12,482 bases of DNA from positions 1-12,482 of the forward strand of contig MU604183.1 of NCBI GenBank assembly GCA_025201845.1, read 5' to 3'. The position numbers were made by a program, and so were the translations under genes. This document shows, piece by piece, positions 1 through 7,297 of this stretch (position 1 is its first letter; the number at the start of each line of letters is the position of its first letter). This DNA comes from Martensiomyces pterosporus (lineage: Eukaryota > Kickxellomycota > Kickxellomycetes > Kickxellales > Kickxellaceae). The notes under the pieces were generated by a model. It saw only the letters and a program-made list of their open reading frames with translations, was not told where the DNA came from and searched no databases.

Positions 1-78
1 TGCGCTGCCCTCTGGGAGGGGGCGCTGTAGATGCTCGGCGACCATACGCGCGAGTTGGGAGAGCTGTTCATTGTTCAT
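1..78 (-). CDS. N-terminus of a probable retrotransposon gag protein (partial, runs off left edge)
   Basis: On the minus strand an ATG at 78 opens a frame of 26 codons that stays open to the window edge, beginning MNNEQLSQLARMVAEHL. The peptide is short, hydrophilic and helical, with no signal peptide. I do not recognise it by sequence. It is called gag because of position: it starts 50 nt inside the LTR at 128-314, in the same orientation as that LTR's TATA box, which is where the gag of an LTR retrotransposon begins. An ordinary cellular gene with a promoter in 128-314 is the alternative. Only the first 26 residues are visible, so family and intactness cannot be judged. Confidence 0.45.
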   Translation of the reverse strand, partial: MNNEQLSQLARMVAEHLQRPLPEGSA

Positions 79-203
79 AAGGTTGAAAGAGGTAGTAACC
101 GTAGAGTGACTAAGTATTAAGTGCTGATGTAGCTGAAATAACGCTAGTGCTGCGACGGCTTTGGAAGGGATGGGGAACCAAGAGAGGTGGCATTTTCATT
201 ACC

Positions 204-211
204 TTTTTATA
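204..211 (-). promoter_or_regulatory. TATA box inside the LTR
   Basis: The sequence TATAAAAA reads 211 to 204 on the minus strand. It would place transcription start near 180, inside the LTR, and about 100 nt upstream of the ATG at 78. Confidence 0.5.
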
Positions 212-241
212 GTAAATTCTACGTAAAATAAAGTGCTGTAC

Positions 242-257
242 GGCCCTGGAAAGGGCC
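242..257. repeat. Perfect 6-bp hairpin in the LTR
   Basis: GGCCCT (242-247), a 4-nt spacer, then AGGGCC (252-257). It lies in the U3-like half of the LTR next to a second, longer hairpin. On the minus strand it resembles a histone 3' stem-loop in shape, but the loop does not fit and no histone gene is near. Confidence 0.7.
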
Positions 258-266
258 TATGTCATC

Positions 267-289
267 CGAGTTGGCTTTCAGCCAACTCG
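267..289. repeat. Perfect 10-bp hairpin with 3-nt loop in the LTR
   Basis: CGAGTTGGCT (267-276), loop TTC (277-279), then AGCCAACTCG (280-289). It is a perfect inverted repeat close to the LTR 5' edge as read on the minus strand. It could be a regulatory site or an RNA hairpin of the element. Confidence 0.75.
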
Positions 290-314
290 TTAATAATCAC
301 GCTGCGCCGCTACA

Positions 315-643
315 AATGTGGCAAGTGGTGTGCCTGTGAAAATCATGTCTGATGCCGTCATTTTTGCAAAGGAAGAGCCGAGAAGCGGCTTACTTCCTGT
401 TTTATATACCAAAACAGGATGCAACAACCGCATTTCAGAAACCACACGTGTCAACGCCGGCGGTCAGTTGATGCCGTCACCCCTGGTTTCAGATGCCTTC
501 AGCGTCCTTGTGGTTTGGTTTAAATACGGATGCCTAACGCAGCAACACCTCTCTCACTTCTCTCATCTCTCATCTCTCTCTCTCTCTCGTCGCCAGCCTA
601 ACTACCAAACCAGCCATTTTTTGCACTACTACTATCGGAAAGC
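315..643 (+). promoter_or_regulatory. Upstream region of the tubby-like gene: TATA-like box and CT tract
   Basis: This 329-bp stretch has no convincing gene. A TATA-like TTTAAATA lies at 519-526, followed by a long CT-rich tract (about 549-588), a common fungal promoter/leader feature, and then the ATG at 644. Further up, 396-418 is a perfect inverted repeat (CCTGTTTT, 7-nt centre with TATA, AAAACAGG). An open frame of 159 codons crosses this region (318-797) but has no family resemblance and overlaps the real gene out of frame. Confidence 0.55.
396..418. repeat. 8-bp inverted repeat with TATA-containing centre
   Basis: CCTGTTTT at 396-403 and AAAACAGG at 411-418 are exact reverse complements around a 7-nt ATATACC centre. 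It is a possible regulator-binding dyad upstream of the tubby-like gene; its function is not shown. Confidence 0.5.
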
Positions 644-1165
644 ATGGTCCAGACCTTTACTTTCGTCAGACTGTCGCTGTGGTCCAATAAGAAATCAGCA
701 GTATACCGCGGGAGTTTTGACGGATATGCACATGTTCCGAACCGTACACCAGACTTTCAAGCAACAGCCGATCACCGCGACCTTTCTCTGTCTATAGGCA
801 CAGATGAAAAGTCAGTGCTTTCGGGAAGAGTAGAAGGATTTATAAAGAGACGACTAACAATCGCCGGTCTGGGTTCTTCGGTTACTGGCAAATACACGGG
901 ATCTGAACAGAAATTGGAATTTAGCGATTTCTCTGGATACAAGTACACCTGGAAACTGTCAACCTTCAGCAGCAAGCTGAAGCTGGAGGATGCTGGTGGT
1001 AACAAGATTGCCATGTTTACGCATGCGCTTCTGAGTATGCGGGTACAGGGTCATCTGGAACTTCAGAGAGATGTAGATGACACACTGCTGTGTTTCATAC
1101 TGCTGACCTGCAAGCTGGCGCTGTATAGACAGGCAAAGAATAGCCGCAGTAGTAGTACTGACTGA
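644..1165 (+). CDS. Small tubby C-terminal-like (LURP1/DUF6593-type) fungal protein
   Basis: The product is 173 aa, a single exon starting at an ATG after a CT-rich leader. From about residue 75 it has the short beta-strand pattern of fungal tubby C-terminal-like proteins (DUF6593/LURP-one-related). It has a GKYTGSEQKLEF strand pair, then GYKYTWKLS, then 'KLKLEDAGGNKIAMF', then a VQGHLELQRDVDDTLL strand/turn, and finally a hydrophobic helix (LLCFILLTCKLALYRQ) closing the fold. These match the family's usual C-terminal order, including the buried final helix. Family members are small soluble or membrane-associated proteins of unknown role; they are related in fold to scramblases and tubby, but no activity can be inferred. 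No signal peptide is seen. The first 60 residues are less typical. The identification is from pattern only. Confidence 0.65.
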   Translation: MVQTFTFVRLSLWSNKKSAVYRGSFDGYAHVPNRTPDFQATADHRDLSLSIGTDEKSVLSGRVEGFIKRRLTIAGLGSSVTGKYTGSEQKLEFSDFSGYKYTWKLSTFSSKLKLEDAGGNKIAMFTHALLSMRVQGHLELQRDVDDTLLCFILLTCKLALYRQAKNSRSSSTD

Positions 1166-1184
1166 TGGAGCCAATGTATTTCCT

Positions 1185-1378
1185 AATTAACTTAACTAAG
1201 AGCCAAGAAACTAGAAGTCCCCATAGCGGGGTCGGCTAAGGAGCACGAGAAGCCATGTCGTTAGAGCGACAGGAAACTAAACTAACACGTGCCTTCCCGC
1301 ACGGGTGTCCAGAGGACCCTGTGCGAGATAGCCACTCTAAGTGTAAACTTGTGCCATCCGGGAGGGCCCGTGAATAAA
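1185..1378 (-). other. 3' untranslated tail of the dead LINE, rich in hairpins
   Basis: Immediately after the LINE reading-frame stop (minus strand, TAA at 1381-1379) comes about 190 bp of non-coding sequence with several short inverted repeats. These include an imperfect stem at about 1297-1327 (CGCACGGGT against ACCCTGTGCG), TGTCG/CGACA at 1256-1271, and CCCC/GGGG at about 1220-1232. Structured 3' tails are how many LINEs are recognised by their own reverse transcriptase. There is no poly-A. The end nearest 1185 has a short TTAGTTAAGTTAATT run on the minus strand, possibly the element's simple-repeat tail. An AATAAA at 1373-1378 on the plus strand could serve as the polyadenylation signal of the tubby-like gene. 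Confidence 0.4.
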
Positions 1379-2024
1379 TTACCTAGGCACTGTTGTTGCT
1401 CCTTGTTGCCGGCCTCGCAACATTGACCTGCAAAACTCCTTGAACTCTAGGCCGCGGTTGGCAAAGGTTCTTGGAAAACTTGGCACGCCATCTGCTGTGG
1501 CTGTCTGGAACCCGCTCCGTTTGTTGCGTCGCATAGTACTGCGGCGGGTGGCGGGCGGGATGATGGAACGGAGCTCTCGGTCAATCTGCAGCTTGTTGCG
1601 CACTAGTGAGCGGTCGTACGCGCTGGCCACCGCGCTTCTGAACGTGATCCTACATCTGTGAATGAACTCTTCTGTAAAGGTTTGGTTGAGTGGGCGGTTG
1701 TATTGCCGATAGTCCCGTTCGAGGGCCTGCTTGAAGTTGTCGATCCACCACTGGACCAGGATCAGGTGTCCATGGCGCTCTGCTACAAAGCGAGCACTCA
1801 TGTCGTCCGCTGCCGGGGTCGCGCTGGTGCTGGGAGGTGGCAGCTCTGCCTCCTGTTCGCCGTGAGCGCAGGTGAGCATGTGCACCACTGACTCGGTGAC
1901 CTGCTCACACCGTGGGCAGAGTCACATCTCGCGGGCATCTGGGTATGCTGCTGGGTACCATGCAGTGTTGCGCTTCATCGTCGGCAGATTGATGTGCATG
2001 GCTGCCAGCCCAAACTCGCGCTCC
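1379..2024 (-). pseudogene. LINE (non-LTR retrotransposon) ORF2 C-terminal remnant with RT-associated zinc knuckle
   Basis: Reading minus from about 2024, the frame contains a typical RT-associated zinc-binding (zf-RVT) region. It has LPTMKRNTAWYPAAYPDA, then CPRCEQVTESVVHMLTC (pattern C-x2-C-x8-H-x3-C), followed by a 150-residue basic C-terminal tail that ends at 1379. This is the part of a LINE polyprotein downstream of the reverse transcriptase. A TGA stop at 1924-1922 interrupts it directly before the zinc knuckle. The RT and endonuclease domains are absent, and the 5' side is cut at the LTR-like segment starting at 2025. It is a dead, truncated copy. Confidence 0.7.
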
Positions 2025-2262
2025 TGTTGTGGCTTCTTCCCCACGTTGTGGCTTCGTCTCCAACGTGGTGGCTTCGTCTCCAACATGGTGGCTTCGTCTC
2101 CAACGTCCTCATTGTTGCGGACTCATTTCCGAAACGTTCTCCCTACTGCATCCTTCTTACTGCCCATTTCTTCATTCATTGCTTTTCATTTGGCTATTTA
2201 AGGCCAGACATCGCTAAGTTTTCCCCAGTTTTCTTTAGGACAGTTTTCAGTATCATCTAACA
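2025..2262 (+). mobile_element. Probable solo LTR, 238 bp, next to the LINE remnant
   Basis: The segment begins TGTTGTGG and ends ATCTAACA, the TGTT.../...AACA form of many copia-type LTRs. It contains a TATA-like TATTTAAG (2195-2202) about 170 nt in, with a pyrimidine-rich stretch before it. Neighbouring coding sequence (LINE on the left, ending at 2024; AAA/nuclease gene stop on the right, at 2289) stops at or near its borders. No clean 5-bp target duplication is visible: GCTCC on the left and CAGCT on the right. The call is therefore tentative. Confidence 0.4.
2031..2109 (+). repeat. Tandem repeat, 20-bp unit, about four copies
   Basis: The unit GGCTTCGTCTCCAACGTGGT starts at 2050, 2070 and 2090 (the last is partial), with a diverged first copy at 2031. 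The copies differ by one to a few bases. It lies in the promoter-proximal part of the probable LTR, where tandem enhancer-like repeats are common. Confidence 0.8.
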
Positions 2263-2288
2263 CAGCTTAAAGTCACCAGCTGCTTGAA

Positions 2289-3967
2289 TCATCCATTACA
2301 GCTCCTTTGAATCTCTGCCATTTGTGCAGTCAAGTCTATTAGAAATACATAGGCTCGCAAAACCCTAGGAGAACAGCTATCAAATACTCTGAACTCGTCG
2401 CTGATGCGTTCAGTTATCCAGCCATGCTCGTCTACCCACCCGGCGTTGTCACTATCAATGTGCTGCTGGTCCCACTCCTCGATCGTTGTCCCGCCATCTG
2501 TGTCAGCATATCGGACATTCTGCCTTGGCTGTGCGTGTGCTCTCCTCTCCTCTTCCGATGCCGGCCTCCACATGCGCTGCCTGATAGCCACAGCCCTCAT
2601 CCCAATTTCCACGTCAGCATCGAGCCTCCTGTGTGCGTGGTTGATTTCTGTTGCATACCTCCTATCTATGATCTGCTCGAGCCCCTCCTGCGCCATTCTG
2701 AGTGGGTGGCCAGTGATCTGGCTGCTACCTCTGCGGATTTGCTTGAACTCGAATGTGACGCACAGCGGCTTTGGCCTGTGTGGACCACAGCTGGGAAACA
2801 CGACTCTCCAGCCAAACCAGCCGTTGCCGCTCTGCCCCTCATTGATAGACATCGACCCTATCTCGTCGCCACCCGAGTAGTCGTCCATGTCGCTCTGAGG
2901 CAGCGGCAGCACCATTTTCAGTAGGGTGAACGTGCGGAAGAGGTTTGCGCTCGTTGCTTCATACATGGTCCTGCTTGCATGGGAGAGGCGCTGCAGAGCG
3001 TAGTTGAACTGCTGGTAGATATCGCACAGGTACCCGACATACAGCTTGTCCAGCATTGATTTGCACTCGTTGGCCCACGCAATACAGCTGTTGCTGTCGA
3101 AGATGGTTGTCAGCAGCATGTCATCCCATGCCCTGCGGTGCTCGCCATCGGGGATCTTCAACGCACAAGACTGCTACAGTGTCAGGTGGCTGGTGCACAA
3201 AAGCAGAGTGAATAGCAAGGATATCTCACAGCACTTAACTTGAGTCCGAGCCGAATCACTGGGTGCTTGCAAAAAAACTGGCTGAACAACACTGGCTCCC
3301 TCTCTTTCAGCAGAGTTCCCTCAAACAGCCTCTCGCATGCCCGACGACATGCCTGCACACCGATCTGCCCATCCATGGGGTGAGCGTCGCTGCTGTTGGC
3401 CACGTTGAGGAGCTTTTCGCTAATCGACAAGTTGAACGTCTTGCCATAGCGCTTTGGCAGGCAAACGCACACTGGCGCTCTTCCACGCTTCACAAACGCC
3501 TTGCATATCAGCGTTTTGTCAACAATGATGTCTGTGTTCCGCGCCATCACGCCAAAGTCCGAGCCAGTCTGGATTCGCGTTCCTGGTACCTTTGACGGTG
3601 CTACACGGCGCAGTCAAGCCAGCTAGCCATGCAGCCGCCCTGTGCTTACCCTGTGGATGTGCTACTCTCCTGCTGCGACGTGTCAGGCTGTGGCGGAGTG
3701 TACTCTACACCAAAGAGCAGTTTGTCGAAGGGAGTCTGAGAAAAAGGCCAGCACCAACCCACGTCCTGCAAGACTCGGAACTGGTACTGGAGCCACGTTT
3801 CCTGCAAGCCCCGGTGGTTGCTTATCCAAGTCATTTGGGCCACCACCACTGCTGCTGCTGCTGCCAGTGTTTTGAGACTGCGCGTTCTGTGCTGCTCTGC
3901 GGCGCTTGTTCTGACCCGAGCCTCGTGCCACCCGCCGCTTGTGTGTGCGAGTGCTGGCGGCAGTCAT
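2289..3967 (-). pseudogene. AAA-ATPase-like / PD-(D/E)XK nuclease-like protein gene, internally deleted
   Basis: Starting at an ATG at 3967 (context GGGAAAATGACT), the N-terminus is basic and low-complexity (KRRVARGSGQNKRRR, a bipartite nuclear signal, then SSSSSGGG). A likely 52-nt intron (about 3787-3736, GTACCA...TTTTTCTCAG) joins ...GNVAP to TPFDKLLFGVEYTPP in frame. A second intron, roughly 3684-3602, is uncertain. The strong GTAAGC donor at 3650 would shift frame, while a weaker GTAGCA donor about 16 nt earlier keeps it. The next exon carries the AAA-ATPase-like signature: SDFGVMARNTDIIVDKTL, then the P-loop-like LPKRYGKTFNLSI, then HPVIRLGLK. Exon 3173-2289 starts at LKIPDGEHRRAW, a motif that in this family follows the ATPase domain. 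It ends in a PD-(D/E)XK core, CVTFEFKQI, and AQEGLEQIIDRRYA. About 250 residues (Walker B, sensors) that normally lie between are missing, and the first nuclease Asp is not evident. The junction can be read as a 56-nt intron (3229-3174). Products of this family are expanded in early-diverging fungi and often nuclear; the role is unknown. Confidence 0.6.
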
Positions 3968-4023
3968 TTTCCCTTTTCAAGTGCGAGCAAGCAGAATTCG
4001 AAATCAAGAGCAAGTAGTGCACA

Positions 4024-4248
4024 ATGAGTGGAGAAAAGAGGAGCAGCAGAGGCACTTGGGGAGGGCAGCAGTATTTTCGGTGGCAGCAGCCACAGTGCTG
4101 GTGGTTGCAGTACACACCCACAGCCTCGGCGCATTGGCTGGAGCCGCAGCAAGCAGCAGCACACCACCCAGCACTGCCTCGGGTTTGCCCTGCATGCGGT
4201 GCGGTTCAGGTGAAAGCAGCAAAACAGGCAAGGGACGAGTCGATCTGA
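4024..4248 (+). CDS. Small cysteine-motif ORF upstream of F-box gene 1; coding status doubtful
   Basis: A 74-codon frame begins at an ATG at 4024 and ends at a TGA at 4248. Its last ~45 codons recur in the inverted copy at about 9300-9161. There a 3-nt indel keeps the frame, and the ending ALPRVCPACGAVQVK..AKQARDESI is the same except for one Ala/Ser change. CPACG is half of a zinc-ribbon-like pair, but a second pair is lacking. The upstream halves of the two copies are unrelated. In-frame conservation argues for coding, but identity continues ~45 bp past the stop, which argues for regulatory DNA or recent copying. The start lies only 56 bp from the divergent gene at 3967. I do not recognise it. 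Confidence 0.3.
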   Translation: MSGEKRSSRGTWGGQQYFRWQQPQCWWLQYTPTASAHWLEPQQAAAHHPALPRVCPACGAVQVKAAKQARDESI

Positions 4249-4395
4249 GCTGCGTCGATCAGTAGGGCATTGCGTTGATTTCTGCTATCGCTATGACTGC
4301 AGTATCATCAATGCTGCGTTAAAGTTTGAAATACAGCAGCCCACGTCTTGTCTCCACTTGCTACCTCTACGTTCTTCCGTTTCTCAACACTCAGC
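4112..4395 (+). repeat. Upstream block of F-box gene 1, left arm of the inverted duplication
   Basis: This block reappears in reverse orientation at 9300-9014. By eye there are only about 15 substitutions plus two small indels over ~285 bp. The core at 4147-4293 (matching 9262-9116) shows a single mismatch (at 4216) in about 147 bp. It holds the end of the CPACG frame, a direct repeat GTCGATC (4239-4245, 4254-4260) and the promoter/leader of the F-box gene. No clear TATA box is seen; TTAAAG at 4319-4324 is the nearest AT-rich element. Confidence 0.85.
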
Positions 4396-6129
4396 ATGGC
4401 TTTCTTGGACGAACTGCCTTTGGATATCTTACTCACAGTTGTTCAGTGGCTCAATAAAAGGCTTTGGTATGAGCTTGAATTTTGCAAGCTGCTGCCTGTG
4501 GCGAGCGTTAGTACAAGGCTGCGCTGGCCACTGCTACCCCTGCTCTACAGGGACCTGGTATTCGAGTTTCGCATAGTCGATAGCAGCGATGACGAATTAA
4601 GCGAGGCAGAGAGCAACACACCACTAAACCGGGCAACTCGCACTCACCACAACGTTGCACTTGCACACTCGGCAGGGTGCTCAGAGCATGTGCAGCGTGT
4701 ATCGCTGTTTATAAATAGGCACACAACTCTGGATGATATCATCAGAGTGGTGCGAGATGACATGGACGCTGGAAGCGAGACCAAATGGCCACATCTGCGC
4801 TCATACGCCTGCAACTACAGCCATTACCGTTTTTATGATGACGACACGCTTTTTTGCTCAGGCATCTTCAGGCAGCTTGACAAGGAGCTCCCTAAACCAT
4901 GCCAAGCATCTCTTGTTGTCTGCAAAGTATCTTCAGGTGTCGCACCACTTGCTTACATTCCACCATCGGTGTCCTTCTTGACCCAGCTCACATCCCTTCG
5001 TCTGAGCTGTACCATCAAGTGCACTGACACCAACCGCTTTCCACAGATTTTTGCGCCTACTTTGGTCCAACTCACACTCGACGATGCTGATCCCGAGAGC
5101 GTGTGGAACATATTCTATGACGGTCAAGAAGGTCAGACTGTGGTGTTTGCGAGGCTCAAGCGCCTAGTCATTGTGTTTGCAGACCCACCCTACTGGAAGC
5201 AAAACGATGACTTGCCACCTCATTTGCAGGGTGCTATAAGCAGTGCGCTGACAAAAAAATCCGAGTGGGCAGCTGGAGCTACTAGTGGCAATACAGGCTG
5301 CCGAGTGCCTTTGTTCCCGGCTCTTCGTACCCTGCGGTGCTCAAATATGGTGTGTGACTTTTGTGGTTTCATCTACAGCATCCTGTGTCACAACAGCCTC
5401 GTGTCACTGTACGTGAATAACCTAAGCATGCATTCTGCCGTTGACGCCGAGATGGTCAAAAGCCTAGAGATTATCAAACTCAGCGCTGTTTCCTGGAACA
5501 CAGACGAAGAAAGCACCGGTTCTGCGGGTCTGTACAAATCTGCGTTCGCCAGCCTGCTGCGCACGAAGACGAATGTACAGAGGATGACAGTCAAGTCGTG
5601 TGTGCGTGATATACTCTTCCAAGTACCGCCAGATATTGGGTGCACCAACCTGCGCTTACTGTACCTCGGCGTGGAGATCGACTTCAAGTCAATGCTTCGA
5701 CTGCTCAGCAATCTGAAACACCTTGTCGAGCTGGTGCTAGATGTCGATTATAAGTTTGGCTACACGCTTGACGATGAGCAAGAGGATACAGACGAGTACA
5801 TCGACGAGCTTCAACCGTCTCAAGCATATTACCCGCCTGTGAGCAGCACTCTGCGTCGTTTTATGTGCCGTTTGTGCACCCCAAGGGTGCGTGGTTGCTA
5901 CACGGCGTCTTATGCATTTGAGCTTGCACTGCACCTTCCTGCACTCGAAAGCATGACTCTGTGGGTGGATGAAGAAGACGATATGGTTTTAATCGAAGAG
6001 CTGCTAAGCATGTTCATTCAAGAGCAGTCGGGGTCTCCATACTTGAACAATGGGCTCTTGAATGCCACAGCTTTCTATTACTGGCAGGAAGAGGTGGCGA
6101 TTTGGGAGCGTCAATTATACTGGGATTGA
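4396..6129 (+). CDS. F-box-like/leucine-rich-repeat protein, paralogue 1
   Basis: The product is 577 aa from the ATG at 4396 (context CTCAGCATGG, conserved in the second copy); a TTG 48 nt earlier is in frame but not a likely start. The N-terminus MAFLDELPLDILLTVVQWL followed by LLPVASVSTRLRWPLLPLLY is an F-box-like helix set, which in general recruits Skp1 of SCF ubiquitin ligases. The rest is irregular leucine-rich repeats with loops such as SFLTQLTSLRLSC, LRTLRCSNM and LRLLYLGVEI, the usual substrate-binding part. Large lineage-specific families of this kind occur in Kickxellales; targets are unknown. It is a single exon. The paralogue at 9013-7298 is about two thirds identical by eye, but the last ~20 residues differ because the end of this gene abuts an R module. 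The frame is undamaged, so it is probably functional. Confidence 0.75.
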   Translation: MAFLDELPLDILLTVVQWLNKRLWYELEFCKLLPVASVSTRLRWPLLPLLYRDLVFEFRIVDSSDDELSEAESNTPLNRATRTHHNVALAHSAGCSEHVQRVSLFINRHTTLDDIIRVVRDDMDAGSETKWPHLRSYACNYSHYRFYDDDTLFCSGIFRQLDKELPKPCQASLVVCKVSSGVAPLAYIPPSVSFLTQLTSLRLSCTIKCTDTNRFPQIFAPTLVQLTLDDADPESVWNIFYDGQEGQTVVFARLKRLVIVFADPPYWKQNDDLPPHLQGAISSALTKKSEWAAGATSGNTGCRVPLFPALRTLRCSNMVCDFCGFIYSILCHNSLVSLYVNNLSMHSAVDAEMVKSLEIIKLSAVSWNTDEESTGSAGLYKSAFASLLRTKTNVQRMTVKSCVRDILFQVPPDIGCTNLRLLYLGVEIDFKSMLRLLSNLKHLVELVLDVDYKFGYTLDDEQEDTDEYIDELQPSQAYYPPVSSTLRRFMCRLCTPRVRGCYTASYAFELALHLPALESMTLWVDEEDDMVLIEELLSMFIQEQSGSPYLNNGLLNATAFYYWQEEVAIWERQLYWD

Positions 6130-6275
6130 GAAGCACGCAAATACGTTCATGGGCCTGCTTTACGGCACAACCATCACCTTCACGGGCTTGCTTTTCTCTT
6201 GGGTGTTCTTTTACTTCGGAAACATCCAAATCGCTTATTATTCTCAACATGCTCGCTTTTGCCCCTTGCTTCGCC
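6127..6275 (+). repeat. R module copy A, downstream of F-box gene 1
   Basis: It overlaps the F-box stop codon and runs GAGAAGCACGCAAATAC..., then TTGCTTTTCTCTTGGGTGTT, then CGGAAACATCCAAATCGCTT, ending CTTGCTTCGCC. It matches copies C, B and D. Relative to C it carries about 30 extra bases after the TATA-like box. It ends in a hydrophobic-coding stretch (MLAFAPCFAHP in one frame) and then meets the antisense end of the relic gene at 6306. Confidence 0.65.
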
Positions 6276-6305
6276 CACCCAGTCAACAATACTAAAACCT
6301 TCAAT

Positions 6306-7158
6306 CTACTCCATACACATGCATCCGGTGAACGACCGCAGCATATCCACTGCTGTCGGGCGGGGCAGTTTCAGGAGATCCTGCACCCAGTCGTCACTGG
6401 GGGTGTGGCTGGCTCTGCTCCAGGTGTGTCCGAGCACCGGCAGACCACTCATGAAGCCGATCCTGCTCTTCCTTAACAAGATGACTGAACCAACTCGCGC
6501 AAGCTGAGCTATCACGGTGTGCACATGCAAACGGTGCTTGGTGGCGTCATAGTCCAAGGTGTAGACTATGGTGTCGCTGTAGTGCTCTTTGATGAGGGTA
6601 CTCTATATGCCGCGCAGGGTCTCGTACAGCCAGTGCTCCTGGAGTGAGGTTGAGTTCTTCGCGCCCACGACAAGTCGTGTGGCCTGCAGTAAGCGGTGGC
6701 TTCTGGTATGAAACGCGAACCCCTCGCTGATGTCAGGAGTGATTCGGTGGTGCCAGAGATGCCCTGGGAGGATCCATGACGGAGATCCACGAGGCACCCG
6801 CAATCCTATTCAGAGCCCCCGGGGCCGTTGGCGCCTCGTGGCACACCTCCCTCAACCTGGGGTTCGCTGCTCTGACATCAGCGGTCGAGTGCAGTTCCCC
6901 CATGGGCTGTCCAAACTCATTGTGCGTGGAGGCGGTGTGGATATTGGATGTGCATTCGAGCATCGAGAGGTGTGGCAGATGGGTGTGCGGCGGCACAATC
7001 GTCCCCGTGATTCTCAGCACAGCAGGGTCCATGTGCAAGTGTTTCATCAGGGCCCCGACTTCCTTGGCCGCAAAGCCTTTGCCAGTGGTGCCAGAACAAG
7101 CGAAGCAAGAGGTGATGTGAGTATTATTGCGAGTAATCAGCGATCTGAGTGTTTGCAA
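6306..7158 (-). pseudogene. Decayed gene of unknown family between the two F-box paralogues
   Basis: On the minus strand, frames from 7158 to 6306 look protein-like (balanced composition, long open stretches) but are broken. The first runs to a TGA at 6735-6733. The likely continuation is in another frame (overlapping from 6803) with an in-frame TAG at 6605-6603, and then stays open to a TAG at 6308-6306. Readable pieces include DPAVLRITGTIVPPHTHLP, LLQATRLVVGAKNSTSLQEH and HRLHVHTVIAQLARVG. No family is recognised and no catalytic motif stands out. The 5' end is fused to R module copy C. It forms the spacer of the inverted F-box duplication. Confidence 0.45.
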
Positions 7159-7240
7159 AGCTAAGGAGCAGCCAAGGGAAAAGCAAGCCTGGGGAAGTAT
7201 TTATGTGCTTCTCCATCTGGGCATGGCTGGCGCTTCCAAC
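7098..7240 (-). repeat. R module copy C, upstream of the decayed spacer gene
   Basis: Reading minus: CTGTTGG at about 7239, the TATA-like CATAAATAC (7206-7198), GCTTGCTTTTCCCTTGG, CCTTAGCTTTGCAAACA, then a hydrophobic-coding stretch (LLAIILTSPLASLVLA in one frame). Its closest match in the TATA-to-leader part is copy B. Its place relative to F-box gene 2 mirrors that of copy A relative to F-box gene 1: downstream of the stop and in the same orientation. Confidence 0.7.
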
Positions 7241-7297
7241 AGAGCGGCATCCGATCCCGCCAACACAACAGAGACTATACTACTGCACTGTAAACCA

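Larger units (their letters stand above)
128..314 (-). mobile_element. Long terminal repeat (5' LTR) of a retrotransposon, 187 bp
   Basis: Read on the minus strand the segment starts TGTAGC (314-309) and ends GCTACA (133-128), a perfect 6-bp terminal inverted repeat of the TG...CA type expected of an LTR. A TATAAAAA box lies about 104 nt in (211-204), giving a U3/R/U5-like layout. The distal part holds two perfect palindromes (see separate entries). A protein start follows 50 nt downstream at 78. I did not recognise a standard tRNA primer-binding site right after the LTR, and only one LTR is in the window, so target duplication and the partner LTR cannot be checked. Confidence 0.6.

Noticed and set aside
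242..257. Histone-type 3' mRNA stem-loop on the minus strand
   Set aside because: Stem length fits, but the loop (TTCC) lacks the usual third-position T, no histone coding sequence precedes it, and it lies within an LTR.
318..797. 159-codon plus-strand frame upstream of the tubby-like gene
   Set aside because: It crosses a TATA-like box and a CT tract, overlaps the tubby-like gene in another frame and shows no domain.
2031..2109. CRISPR-like array
   Set aside because: The repeats are contiguous 20-bp tandem units without spacers, in a eukaryotic context.
2404..2924. Plus-strand frames of 158 and 166 codons
   Set aside because: They mirror the minus-strand PD-(D/E)XK exon, which carries recognisable family motifs.
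4250..4312. C/D-box snoRNA in the conserved core (minus strand TTGATGA ... CTGA about 60 nt apart)
   Set aside because: The first C-box base does not fit, no terminal stem forms next to the boxes, and no guide target is evident.
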